The notes: generated from the sequence alone by a model not told the origin. A stretch of 64,000 nt of DNA from Neoechinorhynchus agilis (GCA_051530055.1 CM121342.1:11904001-11968000); one strand, 5' to 3'; shown: positions 22,590 to 35,880, counted from the first letter of the stretch. Translations and numbers: made by a program.

Positions 22590-22841
22590 TTACCAATTTT
22601 TGACCCATTTTATTCGATAGCGCGGAGCAGCCAAGAGTTCTCTTGCGTTCGGTGCTCGACTTTTTCCTGGTCCGCGTTGAGTAACAAGTAAAGACCTTAG
22701 CTTTTGATCAACACTCTTGTTCCATATTCCACGATTTCTCAGGACATACGGATTCATCCAATATCCCCAGCATCGGTAGAAATGACCCATTTTTAGAGCC
22801 GAGGTGATTTCTGAATTATTAAACAAAAATTCTCCAATCAT
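22590..22841 (-). CDS. Small hypothetical protein, 83 residues
   Basis: The frame begins with an ATG and reads MIGEFLFNN, then GHFYRCWGYWMNPYVLRNRG, then a basic, Arg-rich C-terminus. Composition (aromatic and basic) is unlike the AT-rich noise around it and would suit a small mitochondrial or ribosomal-type protein, but I do not recognise it. It starts 153 bp downstream of the MRE11 stop on the same strand, so it might be co-transcribed. No intron or polyadenylation signal supports it. Confidence 0.35.
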   Translation of the reverse strand: MIGEFLFNNSEITSALKMGHFYRCWGYWMNPYVLRNRGIWNKSVDQKLRSLLVTQRGPGKSRAPNARELLAAPRYRIKWVKNW

Positions 22842-22993
22842 TTATAAAACGAAAGAACGAGAATCATACGACTGACTAAAAAACCTAGTCCATTTTCGTC
22901 AGTATTTGCGCGTCCACTTTTATCAAAAACATAACTGCCAACAAGAAACATAAATTTTTTGTTTGAAAACATCCATTTTGCAATTTAAATACC

Positions 22994-25608
22994 CTACCAA
23001 GGAGCATCAAAGTCGTCTACCAACTTTTTCTTGGTGTCCCTGATCGATGTACGCCCGCGAGTTCTCCCGACTCTCCGTGTTGCACGTCGTCGTGTTGTTC
23101 CTGCATTTCCTCTTTGAGTCCTTAGAGTTGCATCAACTTTCACAAAAGACTCTCCATCCTCGTTATCCACATAAGATCGTTTCTTATCAACAATGTTTTC
23201 GTTCGGTTTGTTCGACGCCGCTTCATCCAGTTCCAAGTTATCCATTTCTGCGATCCGCTTCAAGGAAACATCGTCTATGGATATGCTACTGAAATATGCA
23301 TCCATTTGTGCACCCGATCGCATTTCGTTCATCGTAGCCTTTAAGGATCCCTAACAACGGTTGTTTTAGCTCAGACAGATAAAAAACTCAAAACGAAGTA
23401 AACCTTTATTTGATCAATGGATGATTCTACGAAATCGTGAATGGAAACGCGTTCGTCCTTATCCACAAATTTTATTATTGCTTCTATTGAATCTTTCTCA
23501 GTGAATAACTCAAGCTTATGTGATGTTTCAGCCGATTTAAAATATTGATTCATTATAAATTCAACCCTTTCTGATGCTGCAACCTCTCTATCATGTCCGA
23601 GAACATCGTCCTTGTTTGTTAAATCAATGTTAGTAAAACTTGATCCAACCTTCAGTTGGGCACGGTGCAGCTTCCTCCTACGAACATAAAACTTTCAAAC
23701 GATTTCAAAGCTTATTTGAAATTATTTTAAGCAACAGTTGCTGATGTGTGACGCTAGCGAATTTTAACGGAAGCTCATAGGAAGTCAGACATTCTGCAAA
23801 CGCAAAAAAAATCGGGTCAACTCACTTGAAGCTTATCATTGTCTTTGGATTAGCGACTTTATCCACATATCGTTGACCAAACCTTGACGAATGAATTTCT
23901 GCATCATCGTAATCGCACTCAAGACGAATGCGCACGAGTGGTTTCAATGGTTGTTTGCAGTGTCCCGAACGGGTCAACTGAGCATCTTCAATCAATCCGT
24001 CTACCTTAATTTCAAAATAGTTGACAAGGGGCGCTTATAGTTTTTCAGAGTGTTAGAACCTTTTTGGTCAAAACTTTTTCCAATTTCACTGAATCTATAC
24101 GTCCATCGTCATATTTTGGCAATGTTGGTTCGTGTATAGTTTCCATAAAGAATTGCCTCACCGTCTTTAAGGCCAGTGGTTCCATCACAAAGTTTTTTTG
24201 ATACACTTTAAGAAGAAATACATGCTTAGGAAGATCCTCGCCTTCGTTCAAAGAAGTAGCTACACTGCTACCTGGCTGATTGACGTAGAATTGCTGAATC
24301 GGATTCCACGAGAGATTGGTGTGGCAGTCATGTTCGTGACCCCATATTATCAAGTCAAGGAATGCGTTCAGAAAGTGCTCCGGAATAAAATTTGTCGATG
24401 AACCCCTGACTATTCTATCGCAACCGGTGCAGCTTTCCCGAAGTAGATTACTTTTTCTTAGTGTTGTAGGAACCTTTACGGTGTAACGAACTGGTCGTTT
24501 CGCGTATTCGCAACCAATCGTAAGCGAAAAAACCCATAGAGGTGACTGCAGCGACGGATAGAAGCAAGGAATTTGCGATTGTTGCCAATGCCATATCAAG
24601 TACGGGGAAAACACCCTTTTCAGGACTATTCAAAACGTACTGATTTCTCAACCGCATGTTGTCCTTTTCGATTATTCTTATTTAAGCGTTTTAAATAATA
24701 GAAAGCGAATGTTTATTTTGGACCGATATTTCAGATCCTGAAAAAACACGCGATTGCTTGAAAGATTTTTCAAGTGTTTTGTCTAAAATGAAATTCCTTT
24801 TTAATACTAACAAAGTATTCGAAAATTTGAGCAATTTAAAAAGTCTTCAACCAAATTCTAAAACTAATATCCATGCACTATTTTGATCTCTCTCTCATTG
24901 TAGATCCCACCCAATCATAGAAACCATAGCGCCGGTTGCATTATTCTGATGAATAACAAAAATACTGAACCAGTTTTCTTGATCCTGTTTTGGACGTAAG
25001 ACATCCACATGATTTCTGGAGAACAAATGGTGTATTCGTTCATCTCGGGTGCTGCCAAGACCATATAAAGCCAGTTTAGAGCATCCCTTCTGCATCAAAA
25101 TAGGAAGTATTTCAGGATGGTCGATGTTTTTACATTTTCCAAAATAATTGATTAATCCGCTCGAGCTCAGTATATCGAGCACACTCAGCATTCCCGCTCC
25201 AGTTGGATCATCATGGTTTCCATGAATGGTGAAAACGGGGATCTGCACTCGCAAATTTGGATCTTCAAAATTAGCCCAGGGAAACAATGAACTTTGAAAG
25301 TTGGTGGATTGATCACTCACAATATCGAATTTAATCCTTTGGTTATCACCACAGCAGTAGTGCCGCAGCAGTGAAATACATCGATTTAGAGAGTATCGTG
25401 AAGGTTTATTTTCATGGAATAGATCGCCACCGAGTAAAATGAAATCCACTTCATTATCTCGTGCTAATTGAAGAATTTCTTCAAATGTATTCAAACTATC
25501 ATCCCGGCGTTCAGGGTCCGTATCCATGAATCCAATGTGATTATCGCTAGCAACCAGAATTTTGAAAACGTCATCGCCCTTTGGCATTTCGATCTGCGAA
25601 TCATCCAT
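22994..25608 (-). CDS. mre11: MRE11 double-strand-break repair nuclease
   Basis: MRE11 is the nuclease subunit of the MRE11-RAD50-NBS1 complex in the nucleus, which senses and trims DNA double-strand breaks. Five exons join in frame: 25608-24911, 24405-24060, 24004-23826, 23677-23404, 23350-22994, giving 617 residues (human 708). All introns are GT-AG. Phosphoesterase motifs: DNHIG (22-26), GGDLFHENKPS (60-70), GNHDDP (130-135), VIHQN, and IIWGHEHDC in exon 2. The capping region contains NQPGSSVATSL and LKTVRQFFME. The C-terminus is basic with an RG-rich run (RRVGRTRGRTS), as in other MRE11 proteins. The start is the ATG before DDSQIEM; codons upstream in frame have no better ATG. About nine extra residues sit after VIHQN compared with human. 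Confidence 0.96.
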
Positions 25609-25938
25609 ATAAACCGAATTTTGCAAGTCGAACAGGACAGTAAGGTTGATTATTTAAAAAGAAATAGCCAAGGGCTGTGAAGTAAAGTTCTTTCTCGGTA
25701 GGTGGAAGCTGATTACTGATCAATAAATTTGGTAAATACTCGAATTGAATCCTCAAGGGAGCAGATTGGGTACTATAATCTATGATATGCTTAATTGTAA
25801 TCATGATCACAACTTTAATATTTACTGTTTAAGATACCAAAGCAGAAACCGGATAAAATTTTCAAACGAAAATTATAATTTCGTAGATTATTTCAAACGC
25901 TATTAATTTCTAAGTCCCGATAGGAACGGAGGAATATC

Positions 25939-28813
25939 TTATAAAAACAGATCGCTGCCCGGGGATCCCTTGACCTTGCGCCATTTTCCAACTTTGCTTA
26001 AAAATCCTGCGGTGCTTGTTCCGATGGCTCCAATTGTCTCAATGGCGAGATGTTGAAAAATGAAGAGCGACGTATCCAGGCATTTGTATTTTTCCCTTTG
26101 TATTAACAGCGTTGAACGCCTAGGAAAATTACAATCGAAGCAGAAAGGACATCGAGCAATCTTTAGATCTTTAAAAAGTTTTTTGAAAGGTTATTCGTTT
26201 TATTTTGAAGATATAACATAATTATTCGCCGTCCTCGTACTCAATTGTCGCCCGAATGCTTACAGTGTTGCATCTCAACACAGCGTTACCTATTTGACCT
26301 CTGACTGGCCAAATCTCATCTACAGCATTAATCTCGGCCACGCAAGCTATAAATGACAATAGAACGGGTGTCGAAATGAAAGCAACATGACTAATGTTTT
26401 TTCTGTAATCCTTTAAGATATTCACAAGTGCCGGTCTACAGTGATTGATTGTTGGCATTCTCGATATTTGCACAATCGCTGTTCGCAATGCACTAAGATA
26501 TCGTTCTGCATCATGGTTACCACGAAATCCAGTCAATTTAATCAAGAGCCTCAGTGACCGCAGGAGAGCACATTCGTGGTGGATGCTGTACCAGCATTCG
26601 CTTACTGGCGACGTTTTTGGTCTTCGTAAAATCGGGAGGTCAGACATTGGCTGATTCTTGTTTTGGGCGATTGAACAAAAACCACGTTCTATGTGTAACA
26701 GAACGCCTGCCATGCGGTCAATTATAATGTTTCCGGTCGAATCATCTTGAATGTGGCGAGACACTAGCTCGATTGCTTTAAGAACAAGATCGTTATCACA
26801 GTAGCCAAGTCCACAGGCCAATTCCTTCGCCAATTCTTGTCGGCAAGCAAGCACGAGCTGTCCAAGTGGAACACTCGCACAGGTCGAAACCTTATTCAAT
26901 ATGTTCGGCCATTGTTCACAGTCGTAGCAGCCGGATGTCAGCAACAAAATCAACTTCGGAAAGTACTTCACGACAAATTTGGCGACGTGTTCTTCGTTCT
27001 TAAGAAGTGTTGCTGCAGTTATACGTTGCATTGCAAATGCGTGTGCTATTATTAGATAATCATTTTGCTTGATAACCGATACGGCCCGATCACCTATAAC
27101 TTCCGACAGAGAATCAATCGTAGGGTAGCTTTTGCCAATCAGAAGTGCAATGGTATCACCGCATTGTGATATTATGGTGCGTAGTGTTTCGTTCGGACAA
27201 GTGTCGAATATAGTCCGCATAGCAACAAGACACGAAACTTCTTCGTGAAACGGATCAGGATTTCGTGAGAGACATAAGAGATTGCCAACAAAGTCAGTGG
27301 ATTCAAGTTTAGCATTGACGCTAACACTTGCCTGCATCCACAAGTTCATTCGAAGTTGACTTTCTGGAATCGATGCAAAGTGCCGACTAATGGCATGAGC
27401 CAATTTGTCATCAAAATCAGAATGTTGAGCTAGTTCTATCATTTCCTCGAACTTTGCAGAGGTAAAATTTGTTTGCGGATCGGCATCACAGATCGTACAG
27501 CGGAAGGCTTGGCAAAATCCAGTATAAATATCAGTCAAATTGTTAAGGGAAAGATTGAGTTCAATGTCGGCATGTTCTGTTGGTAGAGCGAAACGGCATC
27601 CGGTAGATGAAAGGCATATGATTGCCCTTGCGATTCCGGGTAACTTTGAATAGCACAGCTCACTAACGTCAGACTGTTCAATTGGCCAACTGTGCTTGTA
27701 AAAAAGGAACATGCACAGAGTGATTGCCGTTTTCTTAGTTACGGCTTTCCAACATTCGGATGCCCTATGACTAGTCGGAAGAGTCAAAACAAGCCATGTC
27801 TCCATTGGGTCGAGTATGGTTACTTTATCCAACAACAAATCGATAACGCTAATCATGGTTCTTTCATTAATGACAAACTTGTCAGTACAAACAGATGACG
27901 AGAGAAGCAGAGCTTTCCAATGAAAATCGTTTGAAGAAATGTTATGCTCTATCATTGCTTGTACTTCTTTTATTTCAACATGTGCCTCGCAAGTTCCCTC
28001 CCGGCACCGAAATTTTGGTTCGTATACACTATCGTTTGCATTGCTTGCCGAGCTGAATATCACATCAGTTAAAAACTTACATTTTTCAACTGAGGTTATC
28101 GAAGCTCGTAGGAGTTGGTTAAGAAATACGTGTCCCGGTTTATGTGATATTTTAGAGCCGTGTTCCAGGAGCAGTGCCACCTTAAGTACATGAGAACTTG
28201 TAAGATCGTGTAATATTATCGAGCTATTTTCGTGATGAATTTTTGGAATGTTCCAGCGAACATTTCAACATACAAACTAGGATAAGAAAACTTCATGAAA
28301 ATAGCTTTCCACATCTCTGAGGCACGACCTCGTGTCGTTTGAAAGCACAGACAAATGTTCCTGATAGAGCTCGACATTTGCTTCCACTATTGCGCATGCA
28401 ACACCAAGATTTTGCATGTTATATGAACGTTCTAGGGCTTCCGCAGACACGCAACTGAACTCCATGGAACACTTTTTCACGAATTGAACAATGTTATGAG
28501 TGCAATATGTACCTTTTGTTTCGAGCAAGTTTTCAATCGCTTCCGAGATTAAAAGATCGTCAATTTCGTTGGTTATGTTCATCAATCGCGATATTGTGCC
28601 ACATGAAGAGTCGATGATATCATGAACAATTTGGTCTTGGAATTCTCCTAGTTCAAGTGTTCTCGAAACATAGAGAAACCTGATATAAAATTTATTCGAT
28701 CCGTCCCCTATTTCGAGTAAATAGCGAACGCTAAAAATTGAGACACCCACTAAGTATTTCGATATGTATTTTCGGTGATAAGAAAAATATATATATTGAT
28801 TTATTATTCTCAA
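25939..28813 (-). CDS. ATR-like checkpoint protein, N-terminal/HEAT-UME part only
   Basis: ATR is the PI3K-like kinase that signals stalled forks and single-stranded DNA. Exons seen: up to 28813 to about 28290, 28188 to 26264, and 26160 to 25939, joined by GT-AG introns (103 nt for the last). The protein is helical-repeat-like. Residues near PTIDSLSEVIGDRAVSVIKQ and the following 250 residues align in order with the region before and through the UME domain of ATR, including LLRSLRLLIKLTG and LVNILKDYRKN. The last exon (CPFCFDC, AIETIGAIG) continues that alignment. It then ends in a stop: the FAT, kinase and FATC parts, over 800 residues, are not found between here and MRE11, 331 bp downstream. 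The 5' limit is also uncertain. Truncated gene, split gene or assembly break. Confidence 0.72.
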
Positions 28814-29099
28814 TATTTCGTCAGTTTCAAGTTTTCTACTATTTCAAGCTCGAATACTGAGTGGAGTAGACCTATAAAATGTGGACTACATCTTAATATA
28901 ACAGAAGTGATATTAGCATTTCATGGAGCTCCTATAACGTCAAATAATATAGAATCAATTCTCTTTCAAGAACGCGTGATCTAAAGTGATCGCAATGCAA
29001 ATAAGAATTATCAAATCCTGTTTTGAACGTCTTGAAGCAAAAAAATAAAAAAGACTATGTCGTCTCATAATTGTCGAGGTTACGAGAAGCAGTAATAGC

Positions 29100-31215
29100 T
29101 TGGCACGATGCGATGAATCGATTTCGATGTTTCTGCTCTTGACAACGAAACCACAGCCCAGCTGAAACTGATCAAATTGGAAAATCTCAATCGAATTTTC
29201 GGTTTCACCGGTTATAAACTAAAGGCGTCGCTTCAGATCCCTCAGGAATTGAAGAGCCTCGCTGCCAAGAGATCCGTACGTCTCAACCCCAAAAGGCACA
29301 AACACATGGGCCCAGGTTAAATCGAGGTATTTCGCCGTTTTCAGTCCTTCCGCAGCGCTCGCTGCACCTCCAGCTTGAATCACCGAGAACTTGAGTTTGC
29401 TGGCCGCGAGTTTATCGACACAAGTGGCGTTCCAGAGGAGACATTTATCCTCCTACCACGGAAATGCGGTCACCCCATCAAGTCTACGCTCGGCGTCCCT
29501 ACAGAGGTTGGCAGGTTCCAAAATATTGGGGGTATTTACCGCGTAACAAGTGCCCGGCTCAGCACCATGTTAATTTCGGCATGTCTTGCGAATCTACCGG
29601 CTGATTTTCTACAGATGAGACCATGACGTCCCGACGAATCCATATTTGTATCGCAGCGGCAACGGCGGGGATGACACATTGATAATCCCAGTCTCATTGA
29701 AACTCCGACCCGTACTGCCTCGTTGGAGAGGAGAGTACCCACAGATGCCAGCGGGACCGCGTTCAACCAAGCACCTGATTCTCTAGTGGAGACTGCCAAT
29801 AACCTGGCACGGACAACGTCGTCGCTTGAGTCTGATAAGAGAGAGCTTTGAACTCTTGCGACGGGAGGTCGATCCCACACAGATTGTTTTTGGCCATTCA
29901 CAGGTACTTGATCGGAGCTGGTCAGTGTACACCACTCACTGATTCTCTCTTCAAGATGCCTATCAAGACGATACGCATCTTTCAAAATGCGCTTAACTCC
30001 GCTTCTGCTTCCTTCATGGGAGCCTAAAGAATCGGGCAGGGATATGTCTGCTGTTTTCCGAATGCCCAACCTGCCAGAAAATACGGGCTAGGATGCTTGT
30101 CGCCATGCCTCTTCTGACAGCTGGGCATCTAAAATTTGCTCGAGACAATCTAACTTGCCAAGCTGAACCTTGTGCTTGAAAAACGGCGCAGTGCGTAGAG
30201 CATATAGGAAGTTGGGGATGAAGAGGGTGTTCTTTATCAAGGACAGAGCCTCGTGTGATCCAAGCTCACAGACCTTACCGCAATGCACCGATAATTTCTT
30301 TAGAAGGCTGTTAATTTCGTTTTCTACATACCCATCAAGGACGCAACTGCCCAAAAGCTTAAGCCGGTCAAGGTCGATCATTTCTATCCCGGGTGCAACA
30401 TTTTCAAAGTCGCGCTTTATAGCGTCTTTGCAGAGCCCCTCTCTATGTTACAGAATAGAATTTCGCACTTTTCTGCGTTGAATTCAATGTCCAGCTTGCT
30501 TGCCCCATCTTGATTTTCTCCAGGCCACGAAGAAGTACCTGGGGGTCGCCCCGCAGCGTAGCATCGTCCAGTTACCAGACATTGAATTCCGGATCAAGAG
30601 AATGCGCTAATTCGTTCACTGTGAGTGCGAAACCAATGGTACCTAATGGGTCTCCCTGTTGAACGCCTTTTTCGGAAGGAATGATGTGATTGTTGAATAC
30701 AAGAAGGGTCACAGCTCCGTACGAATTTATGAAATACCCGTAAGCCTTCGATGCGTGATCTCTGATAGCTTTTAAGAGCGAGTCGCGATTAGCAGAATTG
30801 AAGGCGTTCCGGAAATCCAATTTCAGGATCACGCATAGTTTGACGTTCTCAATAACAAATGTACGGAGTGCGTGGACTATGGCTTCCGCCTCGCAAGGTG
30901 TGCAGCAACCTAGTTGAACTGGACGAAGAATTTCAGCAACACCTTCTGTGACTCGCCTAGAAATCACTTTCCCTGCTAGTCGTCTCAATGTAGAGCCAAT
31001 AGCGATGGGACGAATCCCACCGTCCTTCTTTTCTAAAGCGCAGAGGGAAACGCCAAAAAACAACGCCGACTAACCGAGTCAAGGCGATAAGGAGAACATG
31101 GGATGGATCACCTACGGAGAAGGACATCATGTCCTTTAAGTGCTGATGCCGAAGCCCGTCGAGCCCATGTGCTGACCCATTTGCGAATAATGAAACAGCT
31201 GTCTGCCCTTTACAA
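29100..31215 (-). mobile_element. RLE-type LINE, minus-strand copy
   Basis: The minus strand contains, in order, GSAHGLDGLRHQHLKD (RT entry), KKDGGIRPIAIGSTLRRLAG, GVQQGDPLG, a LDDATLRGDP motif whose preceding Tyr codon is now a stop, the thumb region, CRCD...GRHGLICRKSAG (CCHC), and a 3' part ending near 29110 (FVPFGVETYG). The endonuclease RPD region is missing or decayed near 29530. Several frames are needed, so it is dead. It faces the related copy at 31219-33240 head to head. Confidence 0.88.
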
Positions 31216-31218
31216 CTG

Positions 31219-33240
31219 GTGAAGCAACTCTCCCTAGAAAGTGCGCTTTCTCGGGTAGTCGACCGCCTGACTGGAGAGGACCTGAATCCCGTTGCAAAAG
31301 ACCTATGTTTCGGAGCATCATTATGTGCCCTCACAAAAAGAAGGTGGGATTCGTACCACTGCAGGAAAAATTTCTGTAAATGTATCACAGAGAAAATCGG
31401 GCAGCAATTTCGCCTAGTCCAACTGGGCTGCTGCACATCCTGCGGAGCGGAAGCTATTGTCCACGCGCTCCGAAACTTTACTACGATGAGTTCGCAGCCG
31501 TGCGTGATTCTTAAGTGTGATTCTCAGAACGCCTTTAACTCTCTCAATAGAGAAAGCATGTTCTGCGCAATTAGCGATCACGCACCAGAAGCCTTCCAGT
31601 ATTTTCTTAATACCAACGGGACGGCGACTCCTTTGCTTTTCGAAGACCACCTCATTTGGTCCGAAATAGGAGTGCAGCAAGGAAATTCCCTCGGTCCAAT
31701 CACATTCTCCCTAACAGTAAATCCAATAGCGCATTCTCTCCATTCCAGCTTCAACGCTTGGTACTTGGATGACGCTACGCTCGGAGGTGATCCCTCCGTT
31801 GTACTGCGCGATTTGGAGACGCTGATTAGGGAGACCTCGAAGATGGGCATTGAGCTCAATGCTGGAAAATGTGAGCTCCTTGTATTGAATATTGGAGACG
31901 CCGCCAAAGTCAAAGAACTAATGGCTGGGTTCGAGGGCGTAGCTCCAGGTCTGAAACTCGTAACTCGGGAGCAACTCAGCCTCCTGGGCAGTTGCGTCTT
32001 CGATTCAAATGTGGAAGATGAGATCGGCCATATCATATCGAAACTTTCGTTGCTGTGCGATAGGGTGAGCGCTCTCTCGGCTCATGAAGCCTTGTTTCTC
32101 ATAAAGAACGCGCTCTTCATCCCCAAATTATTGTACAAGGTTCGCACAGCAACATTTTTCAAACATAAGGAAGGATTGGCTAAGCTCGAAGGCAAGGTGA
32201 GGGCTTGTCTCGAGCGTATTTTAAATGTCCAGCTCTCAGATGAGGCGTTTCGACAAGCTTCTTTGCCTGTGTCATCTGGGGGATTGGGGATTCGGGCACT
32301 AGTGGACCTTGCTTTGCCGGCCTTTCTTGGATCGTTACCAGTATCGAAGAAAATTTTGAAGGAAAAGTTCTGTCTTGACCGGGATTTCGTGGTGGCGGTT
32401 GAGGAATGGTGCCAGCAGACAGGCGCTAACCATGTTCCCGTGAATTGCCTCAGACAGTCGATCTGGGACGGACCTCTTGTCGCTCGCGATGGGGTCGTCT
32501 GAGCTAGACTGTTGGCAGTTTCAACACGAGAATCTGGGGCGTGGTTGGAGGCTGTTCCTCTGGCATCAGTGGGAACTCTTCTTACTGATGAGGTAACGAG
32601 GATCGCAGTATCCTTAAGACTTGGTCTCCCGATATGCACGCCCCATCGCTGCCGATGTGGGTCTTTGGTTGATGCTTTCGGGCCACACGGTCTCGTCTGC
32701 AGAAGGTCAGTAGGAAGGTTATCACGCCATTCTGAAATCAATAACGCAATTTCTCGGGCGTTGAGAACGGCGAACTTCCCGAACATCCTGGAATCCGCCC
32801 ACCTTTGTCGACTAGACGGCCGTAGGCCCGATGGAATTTCGGTCTTCCCGTGGCGGGAGGGCAAATGCCTTCTTTGGGACGCCACGTGTGTGGACACCCT
32901 CGCAGCCAGCAACATCCGCTACTCCCTCGAAATCACCGGTGGTGCCGCCAGTGCAGCGGAAGGGAGGAAAATACGGAAATATATTCAGTTATCGAGGGCT
33001 CACTATTTTGTTCCCTTTGGGGTAGAGACGTACGGAGCGCTCGGCAGCTCAGCACTCTCTCTGCTCCAGGATCTCTCGAAGAAATTGAGAGAGGCAACCG
33101 GAGACTCAAGAGCAGGCGTATTCCTTCGACAAAATATCTCGCTGGCAGTGCAACGAGGCAATGCTGCCAGCGTGATGGCGACGGTCGAGGAAGGACAAAG
33201 GCTGGAATTTGGCGGGAGGTGGTGAGTGTGCTTCAAACAG
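31219..33240 (+). mobile_element. RLE-type LINE, plus-strand copy, best preserved
   Basis: A single frame runs from 31219 to 33225 with one in-frame TGA at 32500-32502. It encodes an RT (GVQQGNSLGP, WYLDDATLGGDP), a zinc-binding CRCGSLVD...HGLVCRRSVG, and a restriction-like endonuclease (LDGRRPDGIS...LLWDATCVD), ending FGGRW. The QQGNSLGP Asn replaces the usual Asp. The minus copy has CGA (Arg) where this one has TGA, so a CpG transition could explain the stop. The 5' end lacks the RT entry region. C-terminal placement of the nuclease suits R2/NeSL/Utopia-like clades; I cannot name the clade. Confidence 0.9.
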
Positions 33241-33259
33241 ATTGTTTGAATTGTTAAAA

Positions 33260-35880
33260 ATATATAATGTTGGTAAAAAAAATGGAAAAAAAATTATAAT
33301 GAGGGTAAGAGGGTCTATGAGTTCGAGGATGATGCAACGAAGAACTTAGGTTGAGATTTCAGATTGAGGGAACGAATTTCGTGGTAATTTTTTGAGATAT
33401 TGAAGGACTTCATATGACGAAGCTAATGGGAGTATTGGAGAGCTGACAGAAGTGTCAGTTGTGGGAGTGATAGTTTGTGTAGTCTGCGGTAGGGCAATGG
33501 TTGTAATTTGAGTAAGGACATAGGTCCTGATTTATGGAGTCTAGGACATGTTTCTGTTCAGAAGAGGGCCATCTTGGGAAGGGATCAGGGTTGCGTAAAC
33601 CAAGGGAAGGAAGTTTTTGCGGGCAGCACGTGTTTTGTGAGATAGTGCTTTCTGTAAACGGGAAAGTCAGGAGATTGATTGCGATGGGTCGCATATGCTT
33701 GATTTTAAAAGTTTTAAGTTGGGGTTATCTATTGTGGGCCACGGTTGGATATTCTAATGAATTTCTTGGGTATTGTAGAACTCAGGGAATTTTTTATGAT
33801 TGCGGTTATGGAGGACATAGCAAAGGAATGGTAATTTGTGTTGTTAAATAGGAGGGTGCGAAATCATCGAATTGAACAATTTGATAAAATCGTAAATGTT
33901 ATGATGACGTTTATCCCAGACGGGTAAGCGAGGTGATTTCTGACGCTTAGGTGGAGTGGAGGGTGCCATAATGGCAGGAGAGTAGTCAGCGTTTTCGGTG
34001 GGAGGGAGTTTAGAAGCGGATGAGTAGGCGTCGATATTTGTGAACACTTTTTCGAGATAAGCATCAAGACGTGTTGGGAAGTCATTTCGGGGAAGGGTGA
34101 GAGAGGAAATATTTTATTGAAGTCCCCTGACAATAGGAAATGGTTTGAATTTGAGGAGCTTATGAGCTCTATCATGAAATCAAGTTGACGTAAAGCGGAC
34201 TCTGAACGAGAGGCGAAAAGGCGGTAGACGCCTGTAATTATGAATTCTCCAAATCCATTTCTTAGAGGAGCTGAGAAATATATGGCGATTAATTCTAGAT
34301 CAGGGTTTTGCAAAGAGTAGGTTAGTGATTGTCGTCGGAAATCCTAGACGATCATCGCGGTATGTATGGAAGGAAAAGTACCCGGAAAAGACGGCAGACG
34401 TGAAGCTTAGGGGTCAGTCGTGTTTCTGCTAAGATGATTACGTCGATTTTTGGAGTAGATGAAATGAGTGATACCTCATCCAGTTAGGGAAGGAGGCATC
34501 AAGTGTCAGCATAGAGTACGATTGGAAAGTGAATTTTAGGTTTGGGCACTTTGGAGATGGAAATTAGGGAGCTGGCGGTTTAATTGGTTGATAAAGTAAG
34601 GGATGGATCGATACAAGTTTTCGATCTCGATGGACATAATACCCAAAGGGAGAAGACCGGGAGTAAATCGACAATTTGTGTTGGGATGAGTGATTGGCAA
34701 TCACGGGATGGAGTGTTGAGTGAGGAATTAGTGTACTTCTGCCACGATTGGATGAGCCGATTTTTGTATATTTGTAGGGGGTAGATGCTGAATTTTTACT
34801 TGCATCGGGAGGGAAGTAGTATTTAATGTGGAAAAATTGGTAGATAGTGAATTATTGTTTATCGGGTGCTCGTGGAGGCGCACCTAGTCAAAGAAGTTGG
34901 GGAGTCGGTTACTCCTCGAAGTTTTGAGGCGTGATAGATTCTTTAGTGTAGCTGTTAAGATGAGGCTGGAGGGGCAGTGGTAACATGCGATGATCGAACA
35001 GGTGTGTTAAGTGAGTGGTCGGGGTTTGATGATTTAATGCGATAATTTTTATGTGAATAGATTCGAAAAAGAAGTTGTGAAGGAGCTTGCATTTTCTGTT
35101 AAGATGGAGAGAGAGGCTACGAGTGCTGAGTGGAAAGATACTTTAAAAAGACGTGGACGTGAGGTTAAGGGGGATTTCTTGAAGGGAATACACATAGCAG
35201 TTGTTGAGGAAGTAATCGTAGAGTGTATGTCGCGAGGAAAGTAGTTGACCGATACGAAAGATTTGATGGCTGTGGTGTGCACCCAAAGCGAAATGGTTTG
35301 CAACAGGGAATTTAGGTATTCCAGAGATAAAGGTGATTCGATTTATGTATTTTTCGGAAAGGAGTGCAACTTACAATGTGTCGATTTCAAATCGTTAAGT
35401 AAAGATGGAGGAAGAAGGTGCACGATGATAAAGATGAATCGTAGGGTTTATTGTTAGTATTTTACTTCACGTCGGCTTTAATAATTAAGTCTGATCAGTT
35501 GTTGATTTTTGAGAAATTTTTGGATTCTATGGTGCTGAGTGTGAAGGTGGAATGGGGAAACCGGAAGTCGCATGTGTCTGAACGATCGCGGGGGTTTCTG
35601 AACTGGGTTTTGAGGTATTATTCTGACCGGTTTGGTATAAAGCGCAGATGAAAGGATGGAGCGTGTAATCAATTTTGAGTTTGCTAGGTGTTTTAGCCAA
35701 CGCCCATACGGGATAATCTTCTTCTGTGCATTCGATACAGAGTTGGCTAAGTTGGTTAAATGCTGTCTTTTTAGGCATTTTCGAAGGACGAACTAAAACA
35801 AGCTGTTTGAAAAGCGTTGACGAACTGGAGGAAAATCTCACCGAGTTATCTCCCCGCCAAACCGCTGTGCTCAAGATTGA
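33260..35880 (-). mobile_element. CR1/Jockey-like LINE, 5' part with AP-type endonuclease
   Basis: On the minus strand near 34313-34130 the text reads FGEFIITGVYRLFASRSESA then SNHFLLSGDFNKIFP, the second half of an exonuclease/endonuclease/phosphatase domain. VIILAETRLTPKL (near 34430) is its first half. Upstream near 35720-35530 a frame begins MPKKTAFNQLSQLCIECTEE and may be ORF1. The minus strand is C-rich here, unlike the neighbours. No RT was found; downstream lies the unrelated LINE at 31219-33240. Many frame breaks. Confidence 0.6.

Noticed and set aside
24448-24657. 69-codon minus-strand frame with a hydrophobic stretch
   Set aside because: It overlaps MRE11 intron 1 and lies in an overlapping frame of a larger open region. 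No support beyond length, though a tiny membrane protein cannot be excluded.
25601-25810. 69-codon minus-strand frame between the ATR-like gene and MRE11
   Set aside because: It overlaps the MRE11 start in another frame, shows no ATR similarity, and no splice join was convincing. It could still be a missed exon.
30957-32915. Long frames antisense to the two LINE copies
   Set aside because: They are shadows of the LINE coding sequence; the RT and endonuclease motifs lie on the other strand.
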